Source of the DNA: Paenibacillus selenitireducens
Lineage (GTDB): Bacteria; Bacillota; Bacilli; Paenibacillales; Paenibacillaceae
Direction: 5' to 3'
Length of the DNA stretch: 64,000 nt
Assembly (NCBI RefSeq): GCF_002021565.1
Contig: NZ_MSZX01000003.1
Span: 27 to 64,026, forward strand
This document shows, piece by piece, positions 1 through 10,855 of the stretch. The number at the start of each line of letters is the position of its first letter. Position 1 is the stretch's first letter. Position numbers and translations under genes: made by a program. The notes beneath the pieces are model-generated. The model had not been told where the DNA came from and did no database searches. It was given only the letters and a program-made list of their open reading frames with translations.

Positions 1-196
1 CGATCATGCGATCAAATCGTGTATCCGGTCTTAGCTACCGTTTCCGGTAGTTATCCCAGTCTTACAGGCAGGTTGCCTACGTGTTACTCACCCGTCCGCC
101 GCTAAGTTATCCCCGAAGGAATAACTCCGCTCGACTTGCATGTATTAGGCACGCCGCCAGCGTTCGTCCTGAGCCAGGATCAAACTCTCCATTAAA
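1..196 (-). rRNA. rrs: 16S ribosomal RNA, 5' end (partial)
   Basis: The reverse complement carries the conserved bacterial 16S start: the 27F primer site (complement of 171-190), the 'GACGAACGCTGGCGGCGTGCC' region split over 151-170, and the 'GTGAGTAACACGTAGGCAACC' region. Only about 190 nt of the gene lie in the window; the rest runs off the left edge. The gene is transcribed leftward, away from the origin, like the other genes on this arm. The mature 5' end near 196 is estimated from the usual distance to the 27F site. Confidence 0.97.
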
Positions 197-270
197 GTGT
201 TTGACTTGCTCATTTAAAACTAACTGACAAGAACTCGAAAGTTCTTTATTTAATGCTTTAATTCACTCGT

Positions 271-293
271 TGTTCAGTTTTCAAAGATCAATT
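271..293 (-). promoter_or_regulatory. rrn leader boxA-like antitermination segment
   Basis: On the minus strand the leader reads TGATCTTTGAAAACTGAACA, the segment found before 16S genes of Bacillales and related to the Nus-dependent boxA. It lies between promoter P2 and the mature 16S end, where the antitermination signal and processing stem are expected. Assigned by resemblance only. Confidence 0.55.
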
Positions 294-338
294 TCTTTCG
301 TTTCGTTCTCACCAGTGTTTCTCGGTGACAACTTTTAT

Positions 339-367
339 ATCTTATCATGTTTGATTTCATAATGCAA
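339..367 (-). promoter_or_regulatory. rRNA operon promoter P2
   Basis: Minus strand: -35 TTGCAT (complement of 362-367), 17-bp spacer, -10 TAAGAT (complement of 339-344). About 140 nt upstream of the mature 16S end, as is usual for rrn P2 in Bacillales. Confidence 0.7.
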
Positions 368-456
368 GCTTTTTTTTAATTTTCTTTTTCAAAGCTTTAA
401 AATCAAAATGCTGTGATAGATTATCTCGCCGGCGCCTTGTTAACGACCGGAATAAT

Positions 457-486
457 AATATACCACAGCATTCAAACCAAAGTCAA
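457..486 (-). promoter_or_regulatory. rRNA operon promoter P1
   Basis: Minus strand: -35 TTGACT (complement of 481-486), 18-bp spacer, -10 TATATT (complement of 457-462). It starts 18 bp past the HD-GYP stop codon, so the rRNA operon has tandem promoters of its own. The AT-rich stretch 360-400 lies between P1 and P2. Confidence 0.7.
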
Positions 487-503
487 CAGTTTTTTATATT
501 GAT

Positions 504-1580
504 TTATTTCAATAGAATCTCTTGGATAAAGAGACTTCTTTCATTCACCAAGTTGATGATAACTCCATTCACAGATACCCACGGACGAGTAGGATGATTG
601 CGATCAGAGAATACAATCTCCCCCATGCGGCCGTCATTTAACCGCACAATCATACCATGATGGAATTGAGTCACTTTTCGAATAAAGGTCTGTACATATT
701 CCGCATCCAACTTACCGAACGACTCTTCCTCCAGCTGCTCTAACACCGGATATGGAGACTGCCCCTTTTTAAAGGTACGGTCTAAGGTCATTGCATGGAA
801 GATATCTGCTACGGCCACAATTTTGGCGTACTGATGGATCTGATTAGCTTTCACGCCTAACGGGTACCCTGAGGCATCAATTTTCTCATGATGTTGTAAT
901 GCTGCACGTTTCACTCCCTCATTAAGCGAAGCGACATTCTTTAGTAAATTGTAACCATAGGTTGTATGGCGTCTCACTTCTTCTGTCTCTTCACGTGTTA
1001 AAGAACTCGGCTTAAAAAGAATATCAGGATCCACCTTCGCATTTCCGATATCATGAAGCAGCCCTGCTAATGCGACCTGCATAAGTTCTTTTTGCTGAAT
1101 TCCTTGCCACTTCGCTAAGCAGTAGGAGGTTAATGCGACCAATACCGCATTATGGTACATATACTCTCGTTCTTTCATTTGACGAGGTATAAAGGTAAGA
1201 ATGTTGTAGTCTGAAATATCTGCAATCAATAATTCTAACTGAGAGCGCAGTCCCATCATTGGTATTTCGTTCACTAGAGCGTCCTTGAAGGCTTTCTTGA
1301 CCAATGCGACCATCTTGTCATACTTTTCATAAAAAGATGCAGAGACAGGAGACGCCGCATCTCCTGCGGTCGCCTCCTGTGCTTCTTCAATCTCTTTCAT
1401 CTTTCTATAATCCTCAGGTCGATCTACCGATACTTGCGTAACGAGAAAAGCTTGAAGTATTTCAAGATCACGCTGCAATAGAACTTTTCCTTTGTAGAAC
1501 AGCAAACTTCCCAATGGTGTATGCACATCTTGCGTGATTTTATCGCCCATTTTCAATTGAGAAATAGACACACTCGCCAT
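504..1580 (-). CDS. HD-GYP domain protein (probable cyclic-di-GMP phosphodiesterase)
   Basis: 358 aa. The C-terminal half is an HD-GYP domain: HD pair at residues 176-177 within LLHDIGNAKVDP, then HHEKIDASGYP at 230-240, where the usual DGSGYP reads DASGYP. Further conserved His and Asp residues are present (YHN near 142, VAVAD near 256). HD-GYP proteins hydrolyse cyclic di-GMP (or related dinucleotides) at a metal centre. The first 130 residues hold no recognised sensor and no membrane segment, so a cytosolic enzyme is likely. It lies downstream of gyrA, 37 bp after its stop, with a GGGAGAAG ribosome site before the ATG, and is followed at once by the rRNA promoters. Substrate is inferred, not shown. 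Confidence 0.88.
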   Translation of the reverse strand: MASVSISQLKMGDKITQDVHTPLGSLLFYKGKVLLQRDLEILQAFLVTQVSVDRPEDYRKMKEIEEAQEATAGDAASPVSASFYEKYDKMVALVKKAFKDALVNEIPMMGLRSQLELLIADISDYNILTFIPRQMKEREYMYHNAVLVALTSYCLAKWQGIQQKELMQVALAGLLHDIGNAKVDPDILFKPSSLTREETEEVRRHTTYGYNLLKNVASLNEGVKRAALQHHEKIDASGYPLGVKANQIHQYAKIVAVADIFHAMTLDRTFKKGQSPYPVLEQLEEESFGKLDAEYVQTFIRKVTQFHHGMIVRLNDGRMGEIVFSDRNHPTRPWVSVNGVIINLVNERSLFIQEILLK

Positions 1581-1616
1581 TTGGCTTCACTTCTCCCATA
1601 TATACGCTGCAGATGA

Positions 1617-4157
1617 TTATTGTTGATCATCACCAGGTTCTGTCTCGTCCTGAGTCGGAGCTTCTGCTTCCTCTTGGTTGTTCATTGATTCTTCTGTCAT
1701 GTCTGTAAGCTCTTCTTCGTTCGACTCTTCTTCCTCTTGCTTATCTGCCCGAGCAACGGTTGCAACAGAATCATCTTCACGAATATTAATTAGTCTAACC
1801 CCTTGCGTGTAACGGCCCATAGTAGAGATACCGGACATGCTCATACGAATTAATGTACCCGACTCTGTAATAATCATCAGGTCTTCTTCATTACGTACAA
1901 CTTTAAGTCCAACGACTGGTCCGTTCTTCTCGGTCACATTTATGGTCTTGATCCCTTTACCGCCACGGCTCTGTGTACGGTATTCGGTTGCAGGCGTACG
2001 TTTACCATAGCCTTTCGAAGTAACAATCAATACTTCAAGTTCAGGATCGACGATATCCATATCAATGACTTTATCATCATCGGAAATATTAATCCCTTTA
2101 ACCCCAGTAGCACTCCGTCCCATTGAACGAACATCCTCTTCAGGGAAACGGATCGACATACCTTGGCTTGTACCCATAATAATCTCTTGGTTGCCGTCGG
2201 TTAATTTAACCCCGATTAAATCATCATCCTCGCGCAAATTGATGGCGATCAATCCGCCCTTGCGAATGTTGGTATAATCGTCTAGCGGCGTTTTCTTCAC
2301 AATACCTTGACGTGTTGCGAAGAACAAGTATTCATCGCTATCGAACTTTTGCACCGGAATGACCGCATTAATGGTCTCGCCTTGCTCGATATGAATCAAG
2401 TTAATAATAGGTGTTCCTCTTGCCGTACGGCTTAAGTCTGGAATTTCGTACCCTTTAATTTTGTACACTTTACCTTTATTCGTAAAGAACATGAGGTAAT
2501 GATGCGTATTGGTGACGAAAAGATGCTCGACAAAGTCGTTATCCTTCGTATCCATCCCAATAACACCTTTACCTCCGCGTCTTTGACTGCGGTAAGTGCT
2601 TACTGGAAGTCGTTTGATATAACCAGAATGGGTCAGGGTTACAATAACATCTTCTTGTGGAATCAGATCCTCGTCTAGGATGCTTTCCTCGCCTACCGTA
2701 ATTTCAGTGCGGCGCTCATCTCCGAATTTGATCTTGATTTCATTTAGCTCTTCGCTAATGATATCGAGTACCAATTGCTCATTGGCAAGAATTTCGCGAT
2801 ACTCCGCAATCTTAGCCATTAATTCTCGGTACTCACTCTCGATTTTATCACGTTCCAAACCGGTTAGACGGCGTAGACGCATATCGAGAATGGCCTGTGC
2901 CTGATCAAAGCTTAGACCAAAACGTGTAATTAAGCCTTCACGTGCCTCTTCATCGGAATTAGATGCGCGAATCAAAGCGATAACCTCATCAATATGATCC
3001 AGCGCGATCCGTAAACCTTCTAAGATATGTGCACGAGCTTCTGCTTTTTTCAGTTCGAACTCGGTACGACGACGAATAACAACTTTCTGATGTTCCAGAT
3101 AGTGATAAAGCATGTCTTTTAAGTTCAGCACTTTAGGCTGCTTGTCGACGAGAGCCAGCATATTAATCCCGAAATTCGTCTGCATTGCTGTATGTTTATA
3201 TAGATTGTTCAGCACCACGTTAGGATTGACATCTTTACGCAATTCAATCACGATGCGCATTCCGTTGCGGTCTGACTCGTCTCTTAAGTCTGTAATGCCG
3301 TCTAGTTTCTTCTCGCGAACTAGTTCAGCGATCTTCTCCACTAACCGGGCTTTATTCACTTGATAAGGGATTTCGTGAACTACGATTCTTGCACGATTTC
3401 CATTCTCTTCAATCGTAGCTCTGGCACGCATCGTAACCGATCCGCGACCTGTATTATATGCTTGGCGAATACCTCCGCGTCCCAGAATCAATCCTGAAGT
3501 CGGGAAATCAGGTCCTTGTATGTAATCCATCAATTCCATAGGCGTAATCTCTGGATTATTAATAAGCGCCTGAACGCCATCAATGACTTCACTTAAGTTA
3601 TGCGGCGGAATGTTGGTTGCCATACCTACAGCAATCCCAGACACCCCATTCACGAGCAAGTTCGGAAAACGAGCAGGTAAAACAACGGGCTCGTGCTCTT
3701 CACCGTCATAGTTGGGAGCATAATCTACCGTATCTTTGTTAATGTCTCGCAGCATTTCCATGGCAATTTTGGATAAGCGTGCTTCGGTATAACGCATTGC
3801 GGCAGCAAAATCACCATCGATAGAACCAAAGTTACCATGACCATCGATTAACATGTAGCGAAGCGAGAAATCCTGGGCCATACGTACCATCGTCTCATAC
3901 ACTGCTGAATCACCATGCGGATGATACTTACCGATAACTTCTCCGACGATTCTAGCCGATTTCTTATACGGCTTGTCCGGCGACATGCCCAACTCCGACA
4001 TCGCGAACAATATTCTACGGTGAACCGGCTTTAGACCATCGCGAACATCAGGTAAAGCACGGCTAGCAATGATGCTCATTGCATAATCCATAAAGGATTC
4101 ACGCATTTCTACACCAATGTCCCGATCATTAATTTGCGAGCGTGTTTCTTCTGACAT
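1617..4157 (-). CDS. gyrA: DNA gyrase subunit A
   Basis: 846 aa from the ATG at 4157, chosen because AGGAGG (complement of 4164-4169) sits at good distance; a longer frame adds 10 unsupported residues. GyrA carries the breakage-reunion activity of the A2B2 gyrase that introduces negative supercoils. Catalytic Tyr123 is in AAAMRYTE; the GyrA box QRRGGKG in the C-terminal beta-pinwheel is intact. The quinolone-determining segment HGDSAVYE has Ser84 and Glu88, the residues of susceptible strains. The C-terminal tail is Glu/Asp rich. The gene has its own promoter, since an unrelated permease gene separates it from gyrB. Confidence 0.98.
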   Translation of the reverse strand: MSEETRSQINDRDIGVEMRESFMDYAMSIIASRALPDVRDGLKPVHRRILFAMSELGMSPDKPYKKSARIVGEVIGKYHPHGDSAVYETMVRMAQDFSLRYMLIDGHGNFGSIDGDFAAAMRYTEARLSKIAMEMLRDINKDTVDYAPNYDGEEHEPVVLPARFPNLLVNGVSGIAVGMATNIPPHNLSEVIDGVQALINNPEITPMELMDYIQGPDFPTSGLILGRGGIRQAYNTGRGSVTMRARATIEENGNRARIVVHEIPYQVNKARLVEKIAELVREKKLDGITDLRDESDRNGMRIVIELRKDVNPNVVLNNLYKHTAMQTNFGINMLALVDKQPKVLNLKDMLYHYLEHQKVVIRRRTEFELKKAEARAHILEGLRIALDHIDEVIALIRASNSDEEAREGLITRFGLSFDQAQAILDMRLRRLTGLERDKIESEYRELMAKIAEYREILANEQLVLDIISEELNEIKIKFGDERRTEITVGEESILDEDLIPQEDVIVTLTHSGYIKRLPVSTYRSQRRGGKGVIGMDTKDNDFVEHLFVTNTHHYLMFFTNKGKVYKIKGYEIPDLSRTARGTPIINLIHIEQGETINAVIPVQKFDSDEYLFFATRQGIVKKTPLDDYTNIRKGGLIAINLREDDDLIGVKLTDGNQEIIMGTSQGMSIRFPEEDVRSMGRSATGVKGINISDDDKVIDMDIVDPELEVLIVTSKGYGKRTPATEYRTQSRGGKGIKTINVTEKNGPVVGLKVVRNEEDLMIITESGTLIRMSMSGISTMGRYTQGVRLINIREDDSVATVARADKQEEEESNEEELTDMTEESMNNQEEAEAPTQDETEPGDDQQ

Positions 4158-4279
4158 GCTGGACCTCCTAATCTGTATATGCCTCAAAAAACATATTCAT
4201 ATAACTATATTACTTCCACCATCCAACCACAATTAAACATGGGCTAGAACGTGTCATTGTACATATGCACAACACTTCT

Positions 4280-4308
4280 ATTATACCATATGAAAAGAGT
4301 TGTTGTCC
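4280..4308 (-). promoter_or_regulatory. gyrA promoter (extended -10)
   Basis: Minus strand: TGGTATAAT extended -10 (TATAAT is the complement of 4280-4285) with a weak -35 GGACAA (complement of 4303-4308) at 17 bp. It lies just past the permease stop and leaves a leader of about 115 nt before gyrA. Confidence 0.65.
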
Positions 4309-4324
4309 TTTACTGTTTTCATTT

Positions 4325-5713
4325 TCATTTCTTTTCATGAACCCAAGGATACACGAGCAACCCTAATCCAATAAGTATTACACCGAGACCAAAGGTTCTC
4401 CAATCCGCTGTACCGGCCACGATAATCCATACCGCATAAATACATGCTAATGATGCAATGATCCCGTCTACAATACGTTGACGACGTCTTGTGTATGTCT
4501 CTCCAGTCCATACCAGCTTCAACTGGAACAACACGGCAATCAAGTAAGGGATCAATGATGCCAAGGTCGCAATGAGAATTAAAAAGTTATAAAAACCTGC
4601 CATCGTCTTGGATATAACGGAAAAGACGAGAACTTGCATCATCAGGCATGTGCAGAGCAGAGCAAACACCGGCGTCCCCTGTTCATTTACCTTACTAAAT
4701 ACAGGCGGGAATAATTTGAGCCGGGCAGCCTGATAAGGCACTTCTGCGCTTAGCAGCACCCAACCAATCATAGAGCCGGCCAGAGAAATTAAACCTAGGC
4801 CCGCCATGACGTATGCACCTGAGGTTCCGAGCACCATTTGCAGTACTTCAACAAGCGGCTTATCCGTCTTAAGCAACTGCTCTTGCGGCAGCGCCCCAAG
4901 AGCAAGAAACGTGATGATGACATAGAACGTTACCGCGATAAGCAGACCAAGGATCGTCGCCTTTCTAACATCTGACACTCTTTTTGCCCGTCCAGCGAAA
5001 ACCATGGCAGATTCCACCCCGATAAAAGCCCATAGTGTAAGTACAGCCGCTTGGTTGACTTGTCGTAATAATCCAATGGGTTCGCCAGTTGGCTCGGTAT
5101 AGGGCTGGTTTAATGGAACCATATGGCTGTACTCAAAAACGGTTAAGGCCAAAATAATAAAAATGATAAACCCGGCGATCTTTGCAGCGGTGGCTGCGAA
5201 ATTAAATTTGCCTGCTTCCTCTACACCGCGTAATACAAAAAAATAACAGGACCAAATGAGTAACGTACACACGAGAAACGAAAGCACATTCCCTACACGA
5301 AACTCCACATTTCCGATCACAAAAGCAATATACGATGAATTTAAAATCGGGAAAAAGGTCGATAAATACGTTGTAAAGGCTGTAATGACAGCCGCATTTC
5401 CCACCCAGTTGGCTACCCAGTATCCCCAAGAAGCAAGAAACCCGGCGAACGTAGATTTTTTCGTATGTTCGGGGAAAAGCGCTTTGGCATACAACTGTGG
5501 ACCCCCGCTAATGTCCTTTCTTCGAATGGCTAGATTTCCGAATACAAGCGCGAGCATTAACACGCCCGTCCCTGTAAGGATCCACGCCCATAATATAGCT
5601 AGCGGATTCGCCACCTCGGCCAAACTCCGAGGGAGCATAAAGATTCCCACTCCTACCATATTGCCAAGAACTAATGCGGTGAGTAATCCTACACTTAACT
5701 TTTTTTCTTGCAT
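4325..5713 (-). CDS. APC-family amino acid/polyamine antiporter or permease
   Basis: 462 aa from ATG 5713; upstream codons of the longer frame have no ribosome site, while GGAGG and GGGAG precede this ATG. About 12 hydrophobic helices. The start KKLSVGLLTALVLGNMVGVGIF has the glycine-rich TM1 break (GNMVGVGIF) typical of the basic amino acid/polyamine antiporter branch of the APC superfamily (ArcD/LysP/AdiC-like). Substrate cannot be told from sequence. The gene stands between gyrB, which ends in a terminator, and gyrA, which has its own promoter, so it looks like an inserted single-gene unit. No clear promoter of its own and no terminator after it were seen. Confidence 0.85.
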   Translation of the reverse strand: MQEKKLSVGLLTALVLGNMVGVGIFMLPRSLAEVANPLAILWAWILTGTGVLMLALVFGNLAIRRKDISGGPQLYAKALFPEHTKKSTFAGFLASWGYWVANWVGNAAVITAFTTYLSTFFPILNSSYIAFVIGNVEFRVGNVLSFLVCTLLIWSCYFFVLRGVEEAGKFNFAATAAKIAGFIIFIILALTVFEYSHMVPLNQPYTEPTGEPIGLLRQVNQAAVLTLWAFIGVESAMVFAGRAKRVSDVRKATILGLLIAVTFYVIITFLALGALPQEQLLKTDKPLVEVLQMVLGTSGAYVMAGLGLISLAGSMIGWVLLSAEVPYQAARLKLFPPVFSKVNEQGTPVFALLCTCLMMQVLVFSVISKTMAGFYNFLILIATLASLIPYLIAVLFQLKLVWTGETYTRRRQRIVDGIIASLACIYAVWIIVAGTADWRTFGLGVILIGLGLLVYPWVHEKK

Positions 5714-5790
5714 GTACTCCCTATTCCTCCTCGTGCTGTTGATCATGTTGTTGAATGAAGTACTCTGGTGACGTGCTAAAGCACCGTCTA

Positions 5791-5823
5791 CAAATAAAAG
5801 GGAAGATGGTTTCCCATCTTCCC
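5791..5823 (-). terminator. Terminator after gyrB
   Basis: Minus strand: GGGAAGATGG-GAAA-CCATCTTCCC, a 10-bp stem closed by a GNRA tetraloop, followed by CTTTTATTTG. It separates gyrB from the downstream permease. Confidence 0.75.
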
Positions 5824-5842
5824 CCAGATATGAAATCGTAAT

Positions 5843-7762
<1,920 letters not shown>

Positions 7763-7806
7763 CTACTTCATATAGTTTCAGTTTAACGAGTCGGGGGTAT
7801 ACAACA

Positions 7807-8058
7807 TTAGGCCCCCGCCGTAAAAGAGTTCGCTCTTTTTTTCAACGTGGTAGAGGAAATCGGAGAATAATATATTTTGCCTTTCGTGACAACGATCGAT
7901 TTAGCTTCCTCATCACCGATCACTTCCACGTTCTTATGCTGATGAGCATAGGTCAGAAATTGTTTTGAGCATTTCGAAGATTTCTCAATAGAGACATCAA
8001 AAATCGCTACGAGTTCTGCTGAACGGATCACTTTTTCCCCGCCCAAATGAATATACAT
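7807..8058 (-). CDS. remB: Extracellular matrix regulator RemB (DUF370 family)
   Basis: 83 aa, beginning MYIHLGGEKVIRSAELVAIFD. This matches the RemA/RemB family (B. subtilis YaaB), and the recF-remB-gyrB order is the one seen in B. subtilis. RemA is a DNA-binding activator of biofilm-matrix genes; RemB has a related role, less well defined. A short conserved N-terminal core is followed by a variable tail. Probably translated on the same transcript as recF and gyrB; 54 bp separate it from recF. Confidence 0.9.
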   Translation of the reverse strand: MYIHLGGEKVIRSAELVAIFDVSIEKSSKCSKQFLTYAHQHKNVEVIGDEEAKSIVVTKGKIYYSPISSTTLKKRANSFTAGA

Positions 8059-8112
8059 TAGGTTCCACTCCTAGAGCTTTCCTGATAGAAAGCTAATTTC
8101 GTAAGCAAGTTC

Positions 8113-9225
8113 TTAACGCATCACATTTCCCGCACGGACATGATAAATGTTCGCATCCTTCAGTTTACTCGCATGAATACTTTCAATCCCGGTCGTTGTA
8201 ATAAACGTTTGGACTTTGCTCTGGAAGGTCTCGATCAGCTGCGTTTGTCGATTCTGGTCGAGCTCTGATAACACGTCGTCGAGCAGCAGTACCGGATATT
8301 CGCCAATTTCCTCATGAATCAATTCGATTTCGGCTAGCTTCAGGGACAATGCCGTTGTCCGTTGCTGCCCTTGAGAACCGAATGTCTGGACTTCTTTATC
8401 GTTTATATAAAAAGAAAGATCATCACGATGAGGCCCAACTAAAGTAATTCCACGCCGTACTTCTTGTTCCTTCATTTGTGATAACTTTATCATAAAATGT
8501 TCAAATAAGACAGCTTCATCTTCCGTTCCGTCCATAGGGAACGAGGGAAGATACTGAATGGAGAGCTGTTCTAAACCATCCGTGATCCCCTCATGAATCG
8601 TTTTTGCCCACTGTTCCAGCTTACTTATAAATTGTTTCCTTTTTTTGATAATTTTAACACCATGGGTCACAAGTTGTTCATTCCATACATCAAGCATGGC
8701 TTGGGAACTGGCCCCTTGCTGCCATGCGTTTTTCAACACATTATTGCGTTGGATGACAATTTTCTGATATTGCTGCAGCGCATAAATATAATTGGGCTGC
8801 ACTTGTCCGATCTCAATGTCGAGGAAGCGGCGGCGAACACCGGGTGTGCCCTTCACAATTTCCAGATCTTCCGGAGCAAACATGACGACATTTAGCGCCC
8901 CAATAAAATTACTGAGTTTCTTCTGCTCTAGACCATTGATTTTGGCCTGTTTCCCTTGGGGAGACAGATTAAGCTCTAGGTTAACAGGTCCGTATTTCTT
9001 ATCGATCAACGCCCCTAGATGAGCGGAATTCTCCCCCCATCCAATGAGCTCTTTATTCTTATCCGTTCGATGAGATTTGGTCAAGGCAAGAACAAAAATC
9101 GCCTCAAGCAGGTTGGTCTTCCCTTGTGCATTCTGACCGATGAAAATATTGACGTTCTGCTCGGTGCTCAGTTCTATTTGCTTCACGTTGCGATAGTTCT
9201 GTAACTGAATATTCTTAACAAACAC
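8113..9225 (-). CDS. recF: DNA replication and repair protein RecF
   Basis: 370 aa, usual length. SMC-like ATPase that loads RecA at gaps with RecO and RecR. Walker A GQNAQGKTN is near residues 30-38; the signature region FGSQGQQRTTALSLKLAE and Walker B VLLLDDVLSELD are near 283-325. It belongs to the dnaA-dnaN-yaaA-recF group, 37 bp after yaaA. Confidence 0.97.
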   Translation of the reverse strand: MFVKNIQLQNYRNVKQIELSTEQNVNIFIGQNAQGKTNLLEAIFVLALTKSHRTDKNKELIGWGENSAHLGALIDKKYGPVNLELNLSPQGKQAKINGLEQKKLSNFIGALNVVMFAPEDLEIVKGTPGVRRRFLDIEIGQVQPNYIYALQQYQKIVIQRNNVLKNAWQQGASSQAMLDVWNEQLVTHGVKIIKKRKQFISKLEQWAKTIHEGITDGLEQLSIQYLPSFPMDGTEDEAVLFEHFMIKLSQMKEQEVRRGITLVGPHRDDLSFYINDKEVQTFGSQGQQRTTALSLKLAEIELIHEEIGEYPVLLLDDVLSELDQNRQTQLIETFQSKVQTFITTTGIESIHASKLKDANIYHVRAGNVMR

Positions 9226-9262
9226 GCCTTCGCCTCCCCTGGTTCTCCGAACGAAACCGTTG

Positions 9263-9487
9263 TTACGAAAGCGCTGAACGTTCTACTTGGAATTCGCCGT
9301 GTCCGTCGACCTTCACGATATCGTTCGCATACAGCTTCCGGCCCCGACGATTCTCGAGCTCACCATTCACCCATACTTGTTCTTCTTGTAAAAAGAACTT
9401 AGCATGTCCACCCGTTGCGATGCAATCAGACAGCTTCAAAAATTGGCCGAGCGTAATGTATTCGGTCTTGATTGTAATGTTCTTCAT
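9263..9487 (-). CDS. yaaA: S4 domain protein YaaA
   Basis: 74 aa. A single S4-like RNA-binding fold: ITLGQFLKLSDCIATGGHAKFFL, then VWVNGELENRRGRKLYANDIV. The family is encoded between dnaN and recF in most Bacillota; RNA binding and a link to ribosome assembly are presumed. The ribosome site before the ATG is weak (AAAGGA about 11 nt away), which suggests coupling to dnaN, 39 bp upstream. Confidence 0.93.
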   Translation of the reverse strand: MKNITIKTEYITLGQFLKLSDCIATGGHAKFFLQEEQVWVNGELENRRGRKLYANDIVKVDGHGEFQVERSALS

Positions 9488-9526
9488 GATTCATTTTCCT
9501 TTCCCAGGCATTTATCCTGGTATCTA

Positions 9527-10672
9527 CTACACTTGTGGCGTACGATACGGCAAAATTAAATGCAAGCTGTTCTGATGATCTGTCGGTTTAATAATGATTG
9601 GGCTCATCGCCCCTGTGAATCCTATAAATATATATTCACTTTCGATGACTTTCAGCACGTCTAACATATATTTGGAGTTAAACGTAATTCGAAGTGGTTC
9701 CCCATTGTTTTCACGTACCTCAAGCTGCTCCGTTACTTTACCAATTTGTGTCGAACTGGAAGAAATTTCGATACTGCCGTCTTCTTTTGTCATCAGCAAC
9801 ACAATATTCGTTTTTTCTTCACGAGACAGCAAATAAGCACGGTCGATCGCTTCCGTTAATTTTTTTGTGTCCAGAACGAGTTCTGTTTTGTAGTGGTTCG
9901 GAATAATTTTAGAAGTATCGGGATAAATGCCGTCCAATATACGCGTGTAGAAGAGCACTCGACCGATTTTGAACAATACTTGGTTATCGGATACGACAAT
10001 ATCTACCAGCGTATTTTGATCCGGGATGATTTTGCTCAATTCATTTAACGTTTTACCAGCAATAACGACATTGTTGATACGTGCTTCGGCTTCGACGTCG
10101 ATGGTAGCTGAACGGCTTGCCAGACGATGACGGTCAGTTGCAGCAAATTTCAACTCGTTACCAACGAGGTTCCAAAGAACACCGGTGAGAATTGGCGTAC
10201 TTTCGTTCGAAGAAATGGAGAACACGGTTTGTTTTATCATGGTTTTCAATAAATCGCCATGTACAGAGATGATTTGATTTTCTTCAATGGTTGGAAGGAC
10301 TGGGAACTCTTCAGGATCCAAACCGACCATTTGAATTTCGGTTGCTCCTGAACGAATTAACGTTTGGAAATGGGAATGTACGTCGATTTCGATATATTCT
10401 GACGGCAATTTTTTGATCATTTCGATAAAAAATTTAGCAGGCAGCACAACGCTTCCTGTTCTTTCGATCTGGACGATGGTTTGCTTGTCATCTTCAACGG
10501 GAATAAAACTCTGAATCGATATATCGGTATCGCTTGCCGTTAATGTAACCCCTTGATGCGAAACATCAATTTTGATGCCGTTCAAAATGGGAATAGTCGT
10601 ACGACTGGAAATTGCTTTGGATACATGTTGTATCGATTCATTAAGTTCATGTTTTAAGATGCTGATTTTCAT
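9527..10672 (-). CDS. dnaN: DNA polymerase III sliding clamp (beta subunit)
   Basis: 381 aa, three tandem clamp domains of about 125 residues. It begins MKISILKHELNESIQHVSKA and ends HLILPYRTPQV, the usual clamp C-terminus. The dimeric ring tethers polymerase to DNA. It lies 183 bp after dnaA; the gap holds DnaA boxes and trio repeats. An AAGGAGTGTCACA site precedes the ATG. Confidence 0.98.
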   Translation of the reverse strand: MKISILKHELNESIQHVSKAISSRTTIPILNGIKIDVSHQGVTLTASDTDISIQSFIPVEDDKQTIVQIERTGSVVLPAKFFIEMIKKLPSEYIEIDVHSHFQTLIRSGATEIQMVGLDPEEFPVLPTIEENQIISVHGDLLKTMIKQTVFSISSNESTPILTGVLWNLVGNELKFAATDRHRLASRSATIDVEAEARINNVVIAGKTLNELSKIIPDQNTLVDIVVSDNQVLFKIGRVLFYTRILDGIYPDTSKIIPNHYKTELVLDTKKLTEAIDRAYLLSREEKTNIVLLMTKEDGSIEISSSSTQIGKVTEQLEVRENNGEPLRITFNSKYMLDVLKVIESEYIFIGFTGAMSPIIIKPTDHQNSLHLILPYRTPQV

Positions 10673-10710
10673 TGTGACACTCCTTCTTATTTGGTGAAGA
10701 AAAGGATGTT

Positions 10711-10843
10711 TTCTTGCGATTGTTTATAGTTGTAATTCTTTAAATAATTATTAGTAATAGCAGTAGGCACACTGAATATGTGGATAAGTGCATAAATCGT
10801 CCATAAATGAAGCCTATCCACATGTGTATAGATTGTGCATAGG
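10711..10843. other. oriC part 2: DnaA boxes, DnaA-trios and AT-rich unwinding element between dnaA and dnaN
   Basis: Reading from dnaA towards dnaN (minus strand): one-mismatch boxes at 10834-10842, 10823-10831 and 10814-10822; a perfect box TTATCCACA (complement of 10779-10787); a short GC-containing gap; five 3-bp units whose plus strand reads TAG-TAA-TAG-CAG-TAG (10752-10766); then an AT-rich run (10711-10751). This order (box, gap, trios, AT-rich) is that of the basal unwinding system of B. subtilis incC, where DnaA loads onto single strands through the trios. The site of first opening is inferred from that likeness. Confidence 0.8.
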
Positions 10844-10855
10844 CTCTTCATTTGT

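Noticed and set aside
5256-5771. 171-codon plus-strand frame opposite the permease
   Set aside because: Antisense shadow of a membrane-protein gene; no ribosome site or family.
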